Part shown: piece after piece, positions 1 through 8,463 of the stretch
Position numbering within the stretch: the stretch's first letter is position 1
How the letters are laid out: the number at the start of each line of letters is the position of its first letter
Origin: Shinisaurus crocodilurus
Lineage: Eukaryota; Chordata; Lepidosauria; Squamata; Shinisauridae
Reading direction: 5' to 3'
Length of the DNA: 64,000 nt
NCBI GenBank assembly: GCA_021292165.1
Contig: CM037878.1
Location: forward strand, 194,183,118-194,247,117
Notes under the pieces: generated by a model
Databases searched by the model: none
Seen by the model: the letters and a program-made list of their open reading frames with translations, nothing else
Told to the model about the DNA's origin: nothing
Translations under genes and position numbers: made by a program

Positions 1-8
1 TTTTGAAA

Positions 9-240
9 GCCAGTGTGGCGTAGTGGTGAGAGTGTTGGACTGGGACTCGGGAGATCCGGGTTCTAGTCCCCGCTTGGCCATGAAACTCACTGGGTTACTT
101 TGGGCCAGTCACTGACTCTCAGCCTAACCTACCTCACAGGGTTGTTGTGAGGATAAAATGGAGAGGAGGAGGATTATGTAAGCCACCTTGGGTTCCTTTC
201 AGGAAAAAAGGTGGAGTATAAATATAATAAATAAATAAAT
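9..240 (+). repeat. tRNA-headed CORE-SINE (MIR-like) copy
   Basis: The head carries pol III-like boxes (gtggcgtagtgg, then ggttctagtcc). The middle has the CORE/MIR-like block cctacctcacagggttgttg, and the tail ends in a (aaat)n run. The same order recurs at 10690, 28069, 30628 and 54209, so this is one SINE family. The CORE resemblance is from knowledge of mammalian MIR; the family name in reptiles is not asserted. Confidence 0.85.
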
Positions 241-726
241 CCGGACTGAAATTATTATGTATTATGTATATAGCAGATTTATTTTAATTTACAAGTAGTT
301 AATGGTGAAAAGACATCAGCCCCTATGTGCTAATTATTTTAATTAACACTACATTCAGTGCATTTGACACTCACTCGTACCTTACTAGAATATATCTTTG
401 GTAGATGGTGCCCTCCTTAATAGGAATTAACTTCTTCAGAATTAGTGTAAACACCCCTGTTCTTTCAGCTCATTACTAAGCTGGGGTCACTGACCACTGC
501 TGTTTGTAAAAAGCAAGTAAAACCACGTTTAGGTAACATTACATCGGAAAAATAAAGTTGAGAATCATGGACAATACTTATTAAGCACTTTCCTTTCAAA
601 GATTTGGGAAACTTTCAGGGTTCTCTATAGTTTTGTGTAGTGAATGCAACTGTCATTTCAAGCTCTCCCACCTCAGTCGCCATTTAGCACACTCAAAGTC
701 CTGAAAATGTATATGTACTATATAAT
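241..726. other. AT-rich intronic sequence, nothing recognised
   Basis: No exon with flanking splice sites and no recognisable repeat was seen. The sequence is AT-rich, consistent with an upstream STS intron. Confidence 0.5.
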
Positions 727-824
727 TTCATAGATCACAGAGTTCGAAGGGGCCTACAAGGCCATCGAGTCCAACCCCTGCTCAATGCAGGAAACTAGAG
801 GAGGGGTCTCCCATCCAAGTAATA
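727..824 (-). repeat. 5S-rRNA/CR1 chimeric SINE, 3' part
   Basis: Read on the - strand, this ends a 5S rRNA-like block (ttacttggatgggagac) and runs into a CR1-like 3' end (ggttggactcgatggcc). The same join is seen on the + strand at 17443-17600, so the two copies define one composite family. Confidence 0.7.
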
Positions 825-1000
825 ACATATATATTGTATAGAACACATCACTTTTATATATACTATACATCCTATGTATTAATACTATATATTACATAGA
901 ATGCATCCATTTGAGTTTTCATCCTTGGAGCTGCCCATCCCCATTTGAGGCTGGAGGAATCTGAAATTAAATATTTTTCCTGATGCTTCTGAGTAATTAA

Positions 1001-1078
1001 TAGCACAATCCTACACATGTGTACTCAGAAGTAAGTTCCCACTGGGTTCAATTCAACTTACTCCCACATAAGTGTATA
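1001..1078. repeat. Short palindromic MITE
   Basis: A left arm with caatcctac and a right arm with gtgtata surround a centre with ctcagaagtaagttccc and a matching inverse. Related copies lie at 49119-49207 and 55286-55363, where the centre reads ggggcttact. It is a small non-autonomous inverted-repeat element. Confidence 0.6.
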
Positions 1079-1212
1079 CAGTCATGCCTTGGATTGAGAG
1101 CATAATTCGTTCCGGAAATGTGCTTGTAATCCAAAACACTCTTATATCAAAACGATATCCCCCCAAAAAAAATTGTACAGAGATTTTTAATTTAAGCCAT
1201 ACTACAGTACTT

Positions 1213-1642
1213 GCGCGTGTAAGGGCGAGATAAAGAAGAGGCAGACACAGGGTATATGGTTTCAAATCAGGGCCACATTTATTGAATTGAAGATCTGTGA
1301 AGGGTGAAGTGCGGTTCTAACCTAGCCCGGCCCTTGGCCGGGAAAAAAGACCAATATTTGGCGAATGCATCCTAACTGAACTGGAGGCGGGATTGCCCGC
1401 CACCGGCCAGTTGCCCTCCATGTGGAGCTGGAGGGCCTTACCATCGTCACCTTACTTTGGCGCCTCCAGGCTCCCAAAATAGGTGAGAAAGGTAAAACCC
1501 CAAAGGCATCCCAATCTCCCTCGTGCCAAGCCTCCTGGCGTTGGCGAGGGCAGCCTTGGGTAAACGTCAGTCACCTTGAAAGGTGCCACTGGATGATCAC
1601 CATAACTCTAATTGTTCCTGCCTAAACCCGCACTTCCCGCCA
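1213..1642 (-). repeat. Ngaro split direct repeat, copy B2 (3' terminus)
   Basis: This matches 2036-2465 over 430 bp with a constant offset of 823 bp and two visible substitutions (aaggcatccc versus aaggcgtccc; gggtaaacg versus gggttaacg). It forms the 3' end of the element on the - strand. The reverse complement carries an aataaa (ttcaataaatgtggcc), a possible polyadenylation signal. Confidence 0.9.
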
Positions 1643-1842
1643 ATGCGACCAATTTAGCTAAGATCCCCCTGGCGGGATCACAATCGAATTCAAAAATTCC
1701 CATACCCTGCTTCACAGTGTAGAGTAGGCGAAACACGCCCAATGCCCCGGCCAATTGGGACAATGAGCCAAAATTCCTACTCGGCCCCCAGGAAACGGGC
1801 GGCCAGAGGAGCCTACACTGCTCAGAGGGCGGGAGTGGAGGG
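1643..1842 (-). other. Ngaro unique segment C between A2 and B2
   Basis: About 200 bp lies between A2 and B2 but is absent between the SGNH ORF and B1. A diverged copy is kept in order in the solo remnant at 57615-58520 (shared gtgtaggctcctc and gccgagtaggaattttgg), so it belongs to the element rather than being a later insertion. Confidence 0.75.
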
Positions 1843-2036
1843 AGCTGGAAAAACACAGGAGCAAATAGGCTGAAGGCGGGAACCCAGGAGCTTAAATAAG
1901 CTCTTACCTGGGTCCCTGCCCTTCTGAGCCATTGGCTCTTCCCGTGACCTACCAGACCAGGTGCCTGCCTCCTCTCTCCTCCCCCACGCGCAAGCCTTCT
2001 CCCTGTTTCCACATAGGGGCCATTGGAAGTTCTTTG
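1843..2036 (-). repeat. Ngaro split direct repeat, copy A2
   Basis: It matches 8155-8348 over 194 bp at a constant offset of 6312 bp, with two visible differences (caaatagg versus caaagagg; gtccctgcc versus gtccccgcc). It abuts B1 at 2036, forming the internal junction that a circular intermediate would supply. Confidence 0.9.
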
Positions 2037-2465
2037 CGCGTGTAAGGGCGAGATAAAGAAGAGGCAGACACAGGGTATATGGTTTCAAATCAGGGCCACA
2101 TTTATTGAATTGAAGATCTGTGAAGGGTGAAGTGCGGTTCTAACCTAGCCCGGCCCTTGGCCGGGAAAAAAGACCAATATTTGGCGAATGCATCCTAACT
2201 GAACTGGAGGCGGGATTGCCCGCCACCGGCCAGTTGCCCTCCATGTGGAGCTGGAGGGCCTTACCATCGTCACCTTACTTTGGCGCCTCCAGGCTCCCAA
2301 AATAGGTGAGAAAGGTAAAACCCCAAAGGCGTCCCAATCTCCCTCGTGCCAAGCCTCCTGGCGTTGGCGAGGGCAGCCTTGGGTTAACGTCAGTCACCTT
2401 GAAAGGTGCCACTGGATGATCACCATAACTCTAATTGTTCCTGCCTAAACCCGCACTTCCCGCCA
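2036..2465 (-). repeat. Ngaro split direct repeat, copy B1
   Basis: This is the internal copy of the 430-bp terminal repeat, lying directly downstream of the SGNH ORF on the - strand and flush with A2. Confidence 0.9.
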
Positions 2466-2486
2466 CAGGGAGAGACAAGCTATCGC

Positions 2487-3236
2487 TTAGTCGAATCTCC
2501 CCCACCTGCACGATAAAAGAGCGAGCAGGGCCCTTCGCAGATCTCCAATAAATATATCATTGCCAATATCGGATAGGTGAACCCCATCCGGCCGATACAG
2601 CTCCCTCCGGGCCAAGGTTATATTGGGATGGGGAATACAAAACCCGATCCCACCTATGGCCCTACAAATTTCGCCGTTCACCTTCCTAACCGCCCTATTC
2701 AAGGCCTTAGGCCAACTGAGGCACGGTATGATGAACGACCATAATATCCGAACCCCCGGCCACCGGTGTCGGATGGATGCTATGTCGCATAGCACCTGGA
2801 GAATCAGGGCCTTGCCTTTCAACAAGCCCAAGTCATTCCCCCCCAAATGCAGTACCAGGACATCTGGGGGGGACGAAAACTGGTCAGTCCAGAACAAACT
2901 GTGGAGGAGGTGCTGCCATCTCATGCCTCGGCGACCCATCCAATGGACGTCCGCCGAACGCTCGACCGCCAGGTGAGACCCAAAGCCCGTATTGGCGGCT
3001 CGTTTTGCTGCCCAGTACACCATACTGTGCCCGCAAATCAGCACACGGACAGTCCTGCCTCCACTCCGGTGACCTGGAAGAAAAACACAGCCCACAGCAG
3101 TACCTTCAAGGCAACTCTCGCACATAGGCCCGGTAAGACCGGGACCTCCAACGACCCATTGCTTGAACCTTTTCCTGAGAAAACCCCAATTCTGCTGCAG
3201 TAGATGCAGCACCGATCCGGAAGGAGTGTGTTCCAA
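2487..3236 (-). CDS. Ngaro ORF: SGNH/GDSL-type hydrolase domain
   Basis: The 249-codon frame looks like the SGNH hydrolase carried by some vertebrate Ngaro elements. Visible blocks are block I CGHS (nucleophile Ser71, a GxS variant of GDS), block III GGND (residues 132-135, oxyanion Gly and Asn) and block V DGVHLS (Asp217, His220), giving a plausible Ser-Asp-His triad. Such enzymes hydrolyse esters; what this one acts on in the retrotransposon cycle is unknown. It is the last ORF before B1 and overlaps the recombinase frame by 131 bp in another frame. The frame opens with TTG, so the true start is unclear: it may be an internal start, or a fused or shifted product. Confidence 0.8.
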   Translation of the reverse strand: MEHTPSGSVLHLLQQNWGFLRKRFKQWVVGGPGLTGPMCESCLEGTAVGCVFLPGHRSGGRTVRVLICGHSMVYWAAKRAANTGFGSHLAVERSADVHWMGRRGMRWQHLLHSLFWTDQFSSPPDVLVLHLGGNDLGLLKGKALILQVLCDIASIRHRWPGVRILWSFIIPCLSWPKALNRAVRKVNGEICRAIGGIGFCIPHPNITLARRELYRPDGVHLSDIGNDIFIGDLRRALLALLSCRWGRFD

Positions 3237-4158
3237 AGTGCAAATGGGCCCAACCTGCCGCCGCCAGGGCGGACTTCGTTACTGACCAAAATTGAAACTT
3301 GGTTAATGGCGCACCATTTTGATGGCAAAACAAACTGCCATCAGCAATACCCCGTATAGCCACAAATGCATGTAGGGCCTTAACAGGACACAGCTCTGTC
3401 ATTGATCCTGCGTGTAGCAATATGATAGACCCTTTACCCAACTGGTCAGTCTTGGATCTTCTCACTTTTATTGTCGCCCACAAGGCGTGTAGGGAAAGGT
3501 CCAAAAATTGTAGGGCGCGTGCAGATCCATCCAAGCGGGATTGCACCACCAATTCAGAGATGCGAAGAGCGCCGAAAAAAGCCGTCAAGGCTGTTGCATG
3601 AAATAAAACCGCCTCATAAGGAGAACGGCAGACTGTAGGCCATTGTTCATGGAGCTTGAGTAAAACCTCGGGTGACACCGGGGTCCTCGAGTCAGGTGGA
3701 CGAGGGCACACCCTGGACCATCCTGCCAGGATTCTTTTTACCCTAAAATCATTTGAGTTATCGTGAATACCCTGTGTCTTGGCCAAAAAGGACAAGGCAG
3801 CTAATTTCCCTCGAACAGTCTTAACTGATGACCCACTCTGCAATTTGGAAATGCAGAACTGCATAAGGTGTTCGACTGGCACCGGCCACAACATTGGGAG
3901 GCAGACAGCCGCTCTAAAGGCAGCGAAATCCCTACCTGAACGCATATAGGCCTCCTGCGTGCTTGGGGCTATTGAACACCAAATTGCTTGTGAAGCAGCT
4001 GTTCGCCAATCTGCCAAAGATAATCTGGCATCAAGACAGGGGACTGCTGGGCCCATGGGGCAAGGGCCCGAAATCTCTGCATCTGGTTCCTGGACAAGGC
4101 GTCTGCGATGCCATTGTCGAGGCCGGGTGTGTGTCGTGCCCTGAGCAAAATATTGCAC
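3106..4158 (-). CDS. Ngaro tyrosine recombinase (DIRS/Ngaro type)
   Basis: This 350-codon frame has the layout of a DIRS/Ngaro tyrosine recombinase, which integrates circular cDNA and replaces a DDE integrase. A SAM-like N-terminal helical region (about residues 50-150) precedes the catalytic domain. Visible catalytic residues are Arg199 (GALRISEL), Lys236 (RRSKTD), His311 and Arg314 (THSFR), Trp337 (GRWRS) and Tyr345 (AYVRE), i.e. the full R-K-HxxR-W-Y set. It overlaps the RT-RNase H ORF upstream and the SGNH ORF downstream in different frames. The frame starts at GTG, so the true start may lie inside the overlap or need recoding. The lack of a target duplication at the insertion fits this mechanism. 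Confidence 0.88.
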   Translation of the reverse strand: MQYFAQGTTHTRPRQWHRRRLVQEPDAEISGPCPMGPAVPCLDARLSLADWRTAASQAIWCSIAPSTQEAYMRSGRDFAAFRAAVCLPMLWPVPVEHLMQFCISKLQSGSSVKTVRGKLAALSFLAKTQGIHDNSNDFRVKRILAGWSRVCPRPPDSRTPVSPEVLLKLHEQWPTVCRSPYEAVLFHATALTAFFGALRISELVVQSRLDGSARALQFLDLSLHALWATIKVRRSKTDQLGKGSIILLHAGSMTELCPVKALHAFVAIRGIADGSLFCHQNGAPLTKFQFWSVTKSALAAAGWAHLHFGTHSFRIGAASTAAELGFSQEKVQAMGRWRSRSYRAYVRELP

Positions 4159-5864
4159 TTCAAAGTATGCAGTATAAGTGCTCTGACTAAAGACATAACT
4201 CTGGGGTTCTTTGAAGACATAGTGTTCAATATCTGCACTGTAGCTTGATTGTCACACCAAAAATGTACAACTGAGTTACCCCAAAGGTCTGCCCATAGAT
4301 GGACGGCCACGTAAATTGGAAACAGCTCTAGAAAAGTAATGTCTTTACATAACCCGGAACCCAGCCATGCCCCAGGCCATGGCGCTGCGCACCACTGATC
4401 TTGAAAAATAACTCCGAATCCCATAGCACCGGAAGCGTCTGACTGAACCTGAAAATTTGCCTGGAGCAACAGCTCTCGCCTCCAAAAAGAAACACCATTG
4501 AATTGAGTTAAAAATTGTAACCAAACATGAAGATCATCTCGCATTGCAGCCGATACACGAATTCTGTGGAATGGGCGTTTCAGACCCCGCATGGCTGCAC
4601 ATAAACGGCGTAAAAATGCCCGCCCTGGAGCGACCACTCTGCATGCAAAATTGAGATGACCAACAATGCTCTGTAAATCGCATAACTTAATTTTTGAATG
4701 TTGCAATACAACGGAAATGCGCTCAATTATATCGACTAGTTTTTCTCTTGGGAGGCGGGAACACTGCTGCACTGAATCTAATTCTATTCCAAGAAAACTG
4801 AGTGTGGAAACGGGACCCTCAGTCTTCTCGACTGCCAACGGAACACCCAGCTCAGAGGCCAAGTTATTAAACTGGTCCATCAAGAATGCACATTGCTCAG
4901 AGCAGGCTGGGCCTGCGAACAAAAAATCGTCCAAATAGTGGACAACCTGTTCGAGGCCTGTCCTGTTCTTCAAGGCCCAATCAAGAAAAGAGCTAAAACG
5001 TTCAAAGGCAGAGCACGATATGGAGCAGCCCATTGGCATGGCTCTATCGAAGTAAAATTTTCTTTGGAAACAAAACCCAAGAAGGTCAAAATCATCGGGG
5101 TGGACAGGCAGCAATCTAAATGCTGATTTAATATCGCACTTTCCCATGAGGGCTCCAGTACCGCAGGAACGAATCATATCAACTGCGGAATCAAATGACG
5201 CATACCGGACAGAACAAAGGTGTTCCGGTATAGCATCATTCACTGAGGCACCCATGGGAAAGGACAAGTTATGAATCATGCGAAACTCACCCGGGGCCTT
5301 CTTAGGAACTATTCCCAAAGGCGATATGCGTAGGGAGGGCATGGGTAACGAAGAAAATGGGCCCAACACCCTCCCCGCACGCACTTCTTTATCAATTTTG
5401 GTTTGGACTATGTACTCTGCCTCAATAACTGATTTTTGATTACGGGACATCATGTGCACATGAGGACCTTGATATGGAATTCTGAAACCATATCTGAAAC
5501 CACTTAGCAAGTAATTGGCATCAGGCTTGTTGGGGTACGTAGACAGTAATGCAGCTAGCGTATGTAATCTAATTGGGCTGGGGCCCTTTTGTCGAAGGGT
5601 GTTGGCCAGTCCCGTGTTGCCGCTTGGGCCCTGCACCCTTGAAACCACCCCTTGAGCCCCGCAAACGAAAACAGGATACTGACGTGTGGGAGCCTCCACA
5701 GACTGCACATGCATGCTTGTATGGGCACTCCGTGCGCCCACAGTGCCCTTTGTAGGCATAATCCCAGCACGCCTGGCGGGGTTGAACCGCCTGCCCTGTG
5801 GAAGCACGGGGGTTGAAGGCAGGCGCTCCCTTGGACAAAACATGACCACTCTCAGACCTCTCAC
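3969..5864 (-). CDS. Ngaro reverse transcriptase-RNase H
   Basis: The 631-codon frame encodes RT with palm motif YLDD at residues 310-313 and upstream blocks GKCDIKSAFRLLPV and MPMGCSISCSAF. RNase H follows, with QSDASGAMGFG, LELFP, CDNQATV and GIADALSR supplying the acidic residues. It copies element RNA into DNA. The domain order RT-RH then recombinase is that of YR retrotransposons. The frame opens at GTG and its first ~100 codons overlap the gag-like ORF in another frame; recognisable RT sequence starts near SPIRLHTLAALL (about residue 96). No internal stop is seen, so the domain is intact at protein level. Confidence 0.9.
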   Translation of the reverse strand: MRGLRVVMFCPRERLPSTPVLPQGRRFNPARRAGIMPTKGTVGARSAHTSMHVQSVEAPTRQYPVFVCGAQGVVSRVQGPSGNTGLANTLRQKGPSPIRLHTLAALLSTYPNKPDANYLLSGFRYGFRIPYQGPHVHMMSRNQKSVIEAEYIVQTKIDKEVRAGRVLGPFSSLPMPSLRISPLGIVPKKAPGEFRMIHNLSFPMGASVNDAIPEHLCSVRYASFDSAVDMIRSCGTGALMGKCDIKSAFRLLPVHPDDFDLLGFCFQRKFYFDRAMPMGCSISCSAFERFSSFLDWALKNRTGLEQVVHYLDDFLFAGPACSEQCAFLMDQFNNLASELGVPLAVEKTEGPVSTLSFLGIELDSVQQCSRLPREKLVDIIERISVVLQHSKIKLCDLQSIVGHLNFACRVVAPGRAFLRRLCAAMRGLKRPFHRIRVSAAMRDDLHVWLQFLTQFNGVSFWRRELLLQANFQVQSDASGAMGFGVIFQDQWCAAPWPGAWLGSGLCKDITFLELFPIYVAVHLWADLWGNSVVHFWCDNQATVQILNTMSSKNPRVMSLVRALILHTLKCNILLRARHTPGLDNGIADALSRNQMQRFRALAPWAQQSPVLMPDYLWQIGEQLLHKQFGVQ

Positions 5865-6831
5865 CTGAAATAGGCCTGGCAGGGATCATGTATTCTAACC
5901 ACAAATCATGATCTTTCTTGTCCCATCTTATGTCATCATGAAAGGCAGCCTTTTTCCTAAACCCTTCATCGTATGCTAACCAAGCGCCACCGTCAAAGCC
6001 AGAATAAGCCCGATAAATTATATCTAGGTATTTGGTAATGGTAGCTGCTCGATCGGGAAACTGCTGCTGAATGATGCCCATATAAATGATAAACCCTGGC
6101 AACCAATTGGCCCAATTGCGGGCTGGTTTTTTGCGCTTTACTGCCTCTTGGTCTTTTTCACTGGTTTTATCATTATCAGCAGTTTCATTTTCTCTTGTCA
6201 GGAGGGAGAAAATATCAACATATTCACCACGGATTATTTTCTCCTTGGTTGCAGGGGCCAAATGGTATCCCAACGGAAAGGAGGGGGCGCCAGAGGGCAT
6301 GGCGCCCGCTCCTACGCGAGGGTAATGATCTACCATATCAACTGTGGAGTGCATTTTAGACTCGGTCACAGTATGGCCCCGCGGGCCAGACCACACCTTT
6401 ACACATGCCTTCTTCACCTGAGAAGACTCCCCGTCACTATCTACCCTGCATGCATGATGATTCTTTGGTGCTCTTCTGGAATGTGAGGGGGATCTTGTAG
6501 GTGAAGAAGGCGGCTGACCCCAATAATATGGCCACCCCGGTGGGGGTGGCACAGCTGGGCCTTGATAATAATGGTTGAATCCACGTGGTGGACTTGTGTG
6601 CCTATACGGCCATGATGCCCTGCCATTGTGTGGGTAATACTCACCCCTCTCTGGTGCATCTGTTTCATCAAATTCTTGGTCCCACGCACGTGGAGGTGAT
6701 TCCACTGCATGCTCCCTAGAAAAACGGCTCGTGCTGGGCTTTGACGGGGCCATGGCATTAATAGTGGCTGCCATTTCTTCTAATTGAGCTGAAAAAGAAT
6801 GCAGAACATTATCCTTTGATCTGCCACGCAT
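5569..6831 (-). pseudogene. Ngaro gag-like ORF, main body (frameshifted from its start)
   Basis: This 420-codon frame is a structural (gag-like) protein: a Pro/Arg/Ser-rich N-terminal third, a globular middle with FIIYMGIIQQQFP, and C-terminal Cys/His clusters. These are a CCCH-like finger (C-x8-C-x4-C-x3-H) and a CxxC...H...C knuckle (CAVCGGSHTSVSC), probably binding RNA. It would package element RNA. It begins at an ATG inside the coding body, while the likely true N-terminus is in a different frame at 6780-6995. I therefore read it as one gag gene broken by an indel near 6840-6865. Its 3' end overlaps the RT ORF. Confidence 0.7.
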
Positions 6832-6995
6832 AGAGAGGCCCTGCCCTGCCCTGCCCGCCCTTTCTTGGCAACCCTTGAAGCATCAAGGTCCTCTTCATCT
6901 GACGAGGAAACACGAGCCGGTGGCGGACGTTTTGCTGGTTGCCTAGGAGCACGTCCTTTGCCCTTCTTGCCACCCTGATTTTTCTTGGGAGGCAT
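6780..6995 (-). pseudogene. Ngaro gag-like N-terminal fragment
   Basis: A 70-codon frame with a real ATG (MPPKKNQGGKKGKGRAPRQ) is very Lys/Arg-rich, then acidic (SSDEEDLD), like a nucleic-acid-binding gag leader. It leaves its frame at a short pentanucleotide repeat (ctgcc)n at 6841-6857, after which the other frame (5569-6831) looks coding. A slippage change of one 5-bp unit would explain this. The alternative is programmed frameshifting, which I consider less likely. Confidence 0.65.
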
Positions 6996-7359
6996 CTGGA
7001 GCGGAACCTCAACTGAAACACTAACAGAAATTGATGAATAACAACAAGATTAAAGTAAAATACTTATTTAATTCCACGCCCAGACCAGCTGTGCCAGCAG
7101 CGCAGCGCACAGTAAATTAGGGAGGAAGAATCAAATAAATTAATTCAGCTAGTTGATCAGATTGATTCAGTTTATTTGAGTAGCAGGGAAAGAAAAAGAA
7201 AGGGGGAGAAAAAAAAAATTTTTTTTTTTAATTATTATTATTTTATTTTTATTTTTTAATTTTTATTTTGGGGGGGGAGTAGTAAATCAATTGATTTAAT
7301 AGATAGATCAAGCTGATTAAAGTTTACTTAAATGAATCCAAAAATTGATTAAATTGATT

Positions 7360-7409
7360 ATAACCAGGCTTGACCCTGCTTAGCTTTCCACGCTCAGACA
7401 AGCTGAGCC
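7360..7409 (-). repeat. 5S rRNA-like SINE head fragment inside the Ngaro leader
   Basis: On the - strand it reads ggaaagctaagcagggtc followed by aagcctggtta, the internal part of 5S rRNA. It shares the non-5S variant gctcagcttgtctgag with the SINE copy at 17443, so it probably comes from that SINE rather than from a 5S gene. Confidence 0.65.
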
Positions 7410-7569
7410 AGCATAAGCTACAGGATCTGTTTATTAATTAAATGTTGATTTAAATTGTTTATGACTAAATTGATTAGCTTCTTGCTAAACACAATGGAGC
7501 AGCAGCCCTTCTCAAAACAAAAGGCAGCTAAGCACCGTAAGCGAGAGGCACCAGGGACCAGCTGTTCTG

Positions 7570-7744
7570 TAGAAGGAAATAAACAAATTCCGTTGCTAAG
7601 CAACGCCGATAATCTACTGCGGCGTGCTACTGCAAACACACATAAGCTGCTGTGAACAGCTGATATGCAGCTGGCCAGTGGGTTCCGTAGTAGAAGGAAA
7701 TAAACAAATTCCGTTGCTAAGCAACGCCAATAATCTACTGCGGC
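7570..7744. repeat. Two copies of a ~54-bp block with X-box-like palindromes
   Basis: Blocks 7570-7623 and 7691-7744 are nearly identical, 121 bp apart. Each holds cgttgctaagcaacg (7591-7605 and 7712-7726), a palindrome except for its central base, which matches the general form of RFX X-boxes (GTTRCY...RGYAAC). Binding is inferred from the motif only. Confidence 0.6.
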
Positions 7745-8154
7745 CTGCTGCTGTTCTAAAGCTAAGCCTCTGTAACAGCTGATCGGTAAAGTGATTAAAA
7801 CAACTGAAAGAACTTTCAGGCAAGCAAGGCAAAAGCAACTAAAAGACTATAAGGCAAGTAAACTAAAGGTGAAGGGCAATAAAATAAAAGTAAAGGGCTG
7901 TGCCGAAGCCAGGCGGCGGAGCACGTGGCGCTGCAACGGTATCACCCCCTCCCACACAAAACAACCTTACAGCAACAGTAGGAACAAAAGCAGTAAGAAC
8001 AAAACTTTACTTATAAATCCCCAGTATCTCCACTATTCAGCACTCTTTCAGCCAACAAACACACCTGATCCTTCCCAAAGCACCCATGCACACACACACA
8101 CACAAACAAAGGAACGATACCAGATGACGATCGAGGAGGAGGACGATGTGATTC

Positions 8155-8348
8155 AGCTGGAAAAACACAGGAGCAAAGAGGCTGAAGGCGGGAACCCAGG
8201 AGCTTAAATAAGCTCTTACCTGGGTCCCCGCCCTTCTGAGCCATTGGCTCTTCCCGTGACCTACCAGACCAGGTGCCTGCCTCCTCTCTCCTCCCCCACG
8301 CGCAAGCCTTCTCCCTGTTTCCACATAGGGGCCATTGGAAGTTCTTTG
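8155..8348 (-). repeat. Ngaro split direct repeat, copy A1 (5' terminus)
   Basis: This is the 5' end of the element on the - strand, matching A2 at 1843-2036. It ends at ...gaagttctttg, after which the right arm of the host MITE resumes. Confidence 0.9.
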
Positions 8349-8463
8349 TATTGCAAGACCTTGCTTGTATATCAAGTAAAAAATAAATAAATAAATATTT
8401 AAACTTGTTTGTCTTGCAAAATGCTCTCAAACCAAGTTACTTGCAATCCAAGGTATTACTGTA

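Larger units (their letters stand above)
6996..8154 (-). promoter_or_regulatory. Ngaro 5' leader / putative promoter region
   Basis: About 1.16 kb lies between A1 and the gag start. It contains an AT-rich poly-A/T tract (7208-7290), a 5S rRNA-like fragment (7360-7409), a duplicated ~54-bp block with X-box-like palindromes (7570-7623, 7691-7744) and a (ca)n stretch near 8090. No ORF over the leader is convincing. The promoter role is inferred from position only. Confidence 0.45.
1214..8348 (-). mobile_element. Ngaro-type tyrosine-recombinase retrotransposon, near complete
   Basis: Read on the - strand the order is A1 (8348-8155), leader, gag-like ORF, RT-RNase H ORF, tyrosine recombinase ORF, SGNH hydrolase ORF, B1 (2465-2036), A2 (2036-1843), C (1842-1643), B2 (1642-1213). 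Split direct repeats of the form A1...B1A2B2 are diagnostic of Ngaro/PAT-type elements; DIRS1 proper has inverted termini. A1/A2 (194 bp) differ at two visible sites, as do B1/B2 (430 bp), so the insertion looks fairly recent. No target duplication is seen; left end, right end and internal A2/B1 junction share only ttg. The element lies antisense to STS. Gag is frameshifted and three downstream ORFs lack ATG starts, so activity is doubtful. Confidence 0.9.
1079..8461. mobile_element. Mariner-like palindromic MITE split by a Ngaro insertion
   Basis: The left arm (1079-1210) starts cagtcatgccttggatt and the right arm (8349-8461) ends aatccaaggtattactg, its imperfect reverse complement. TA dinucleotides lie outside both ends (1077-1078 and 8462-8463), as expected for Tc1/mariner-type targets. 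The two arms are one older element opened by the Ngaro element between them. Family assignment rests only on ends and the TA sites; no transposase is present. Confidence 0.65.

Noticed and set aside
9..80. Possible tRNA genes at the SINE heads (also 10690, 28069, 30628, 54209)
   Set aside because: The boxes are tRNA-like, but no cloverleaf with matching acceptor stem follows, and all continue into the same SINE body.
1413..1625. 67-codon frames repeated identically at 1422 and 2245 (+)
   Set aside because: They are the non-coding strand of the B repeats of the Ngaro; the identity is due to the repeat itself.
1214..8348. DIRS1-type element with inverted terminal repeats
   Set aside because: The termini are split direct repeats and there is an SGNH domain instead of a methyltransferase, so Ngaro fits better.
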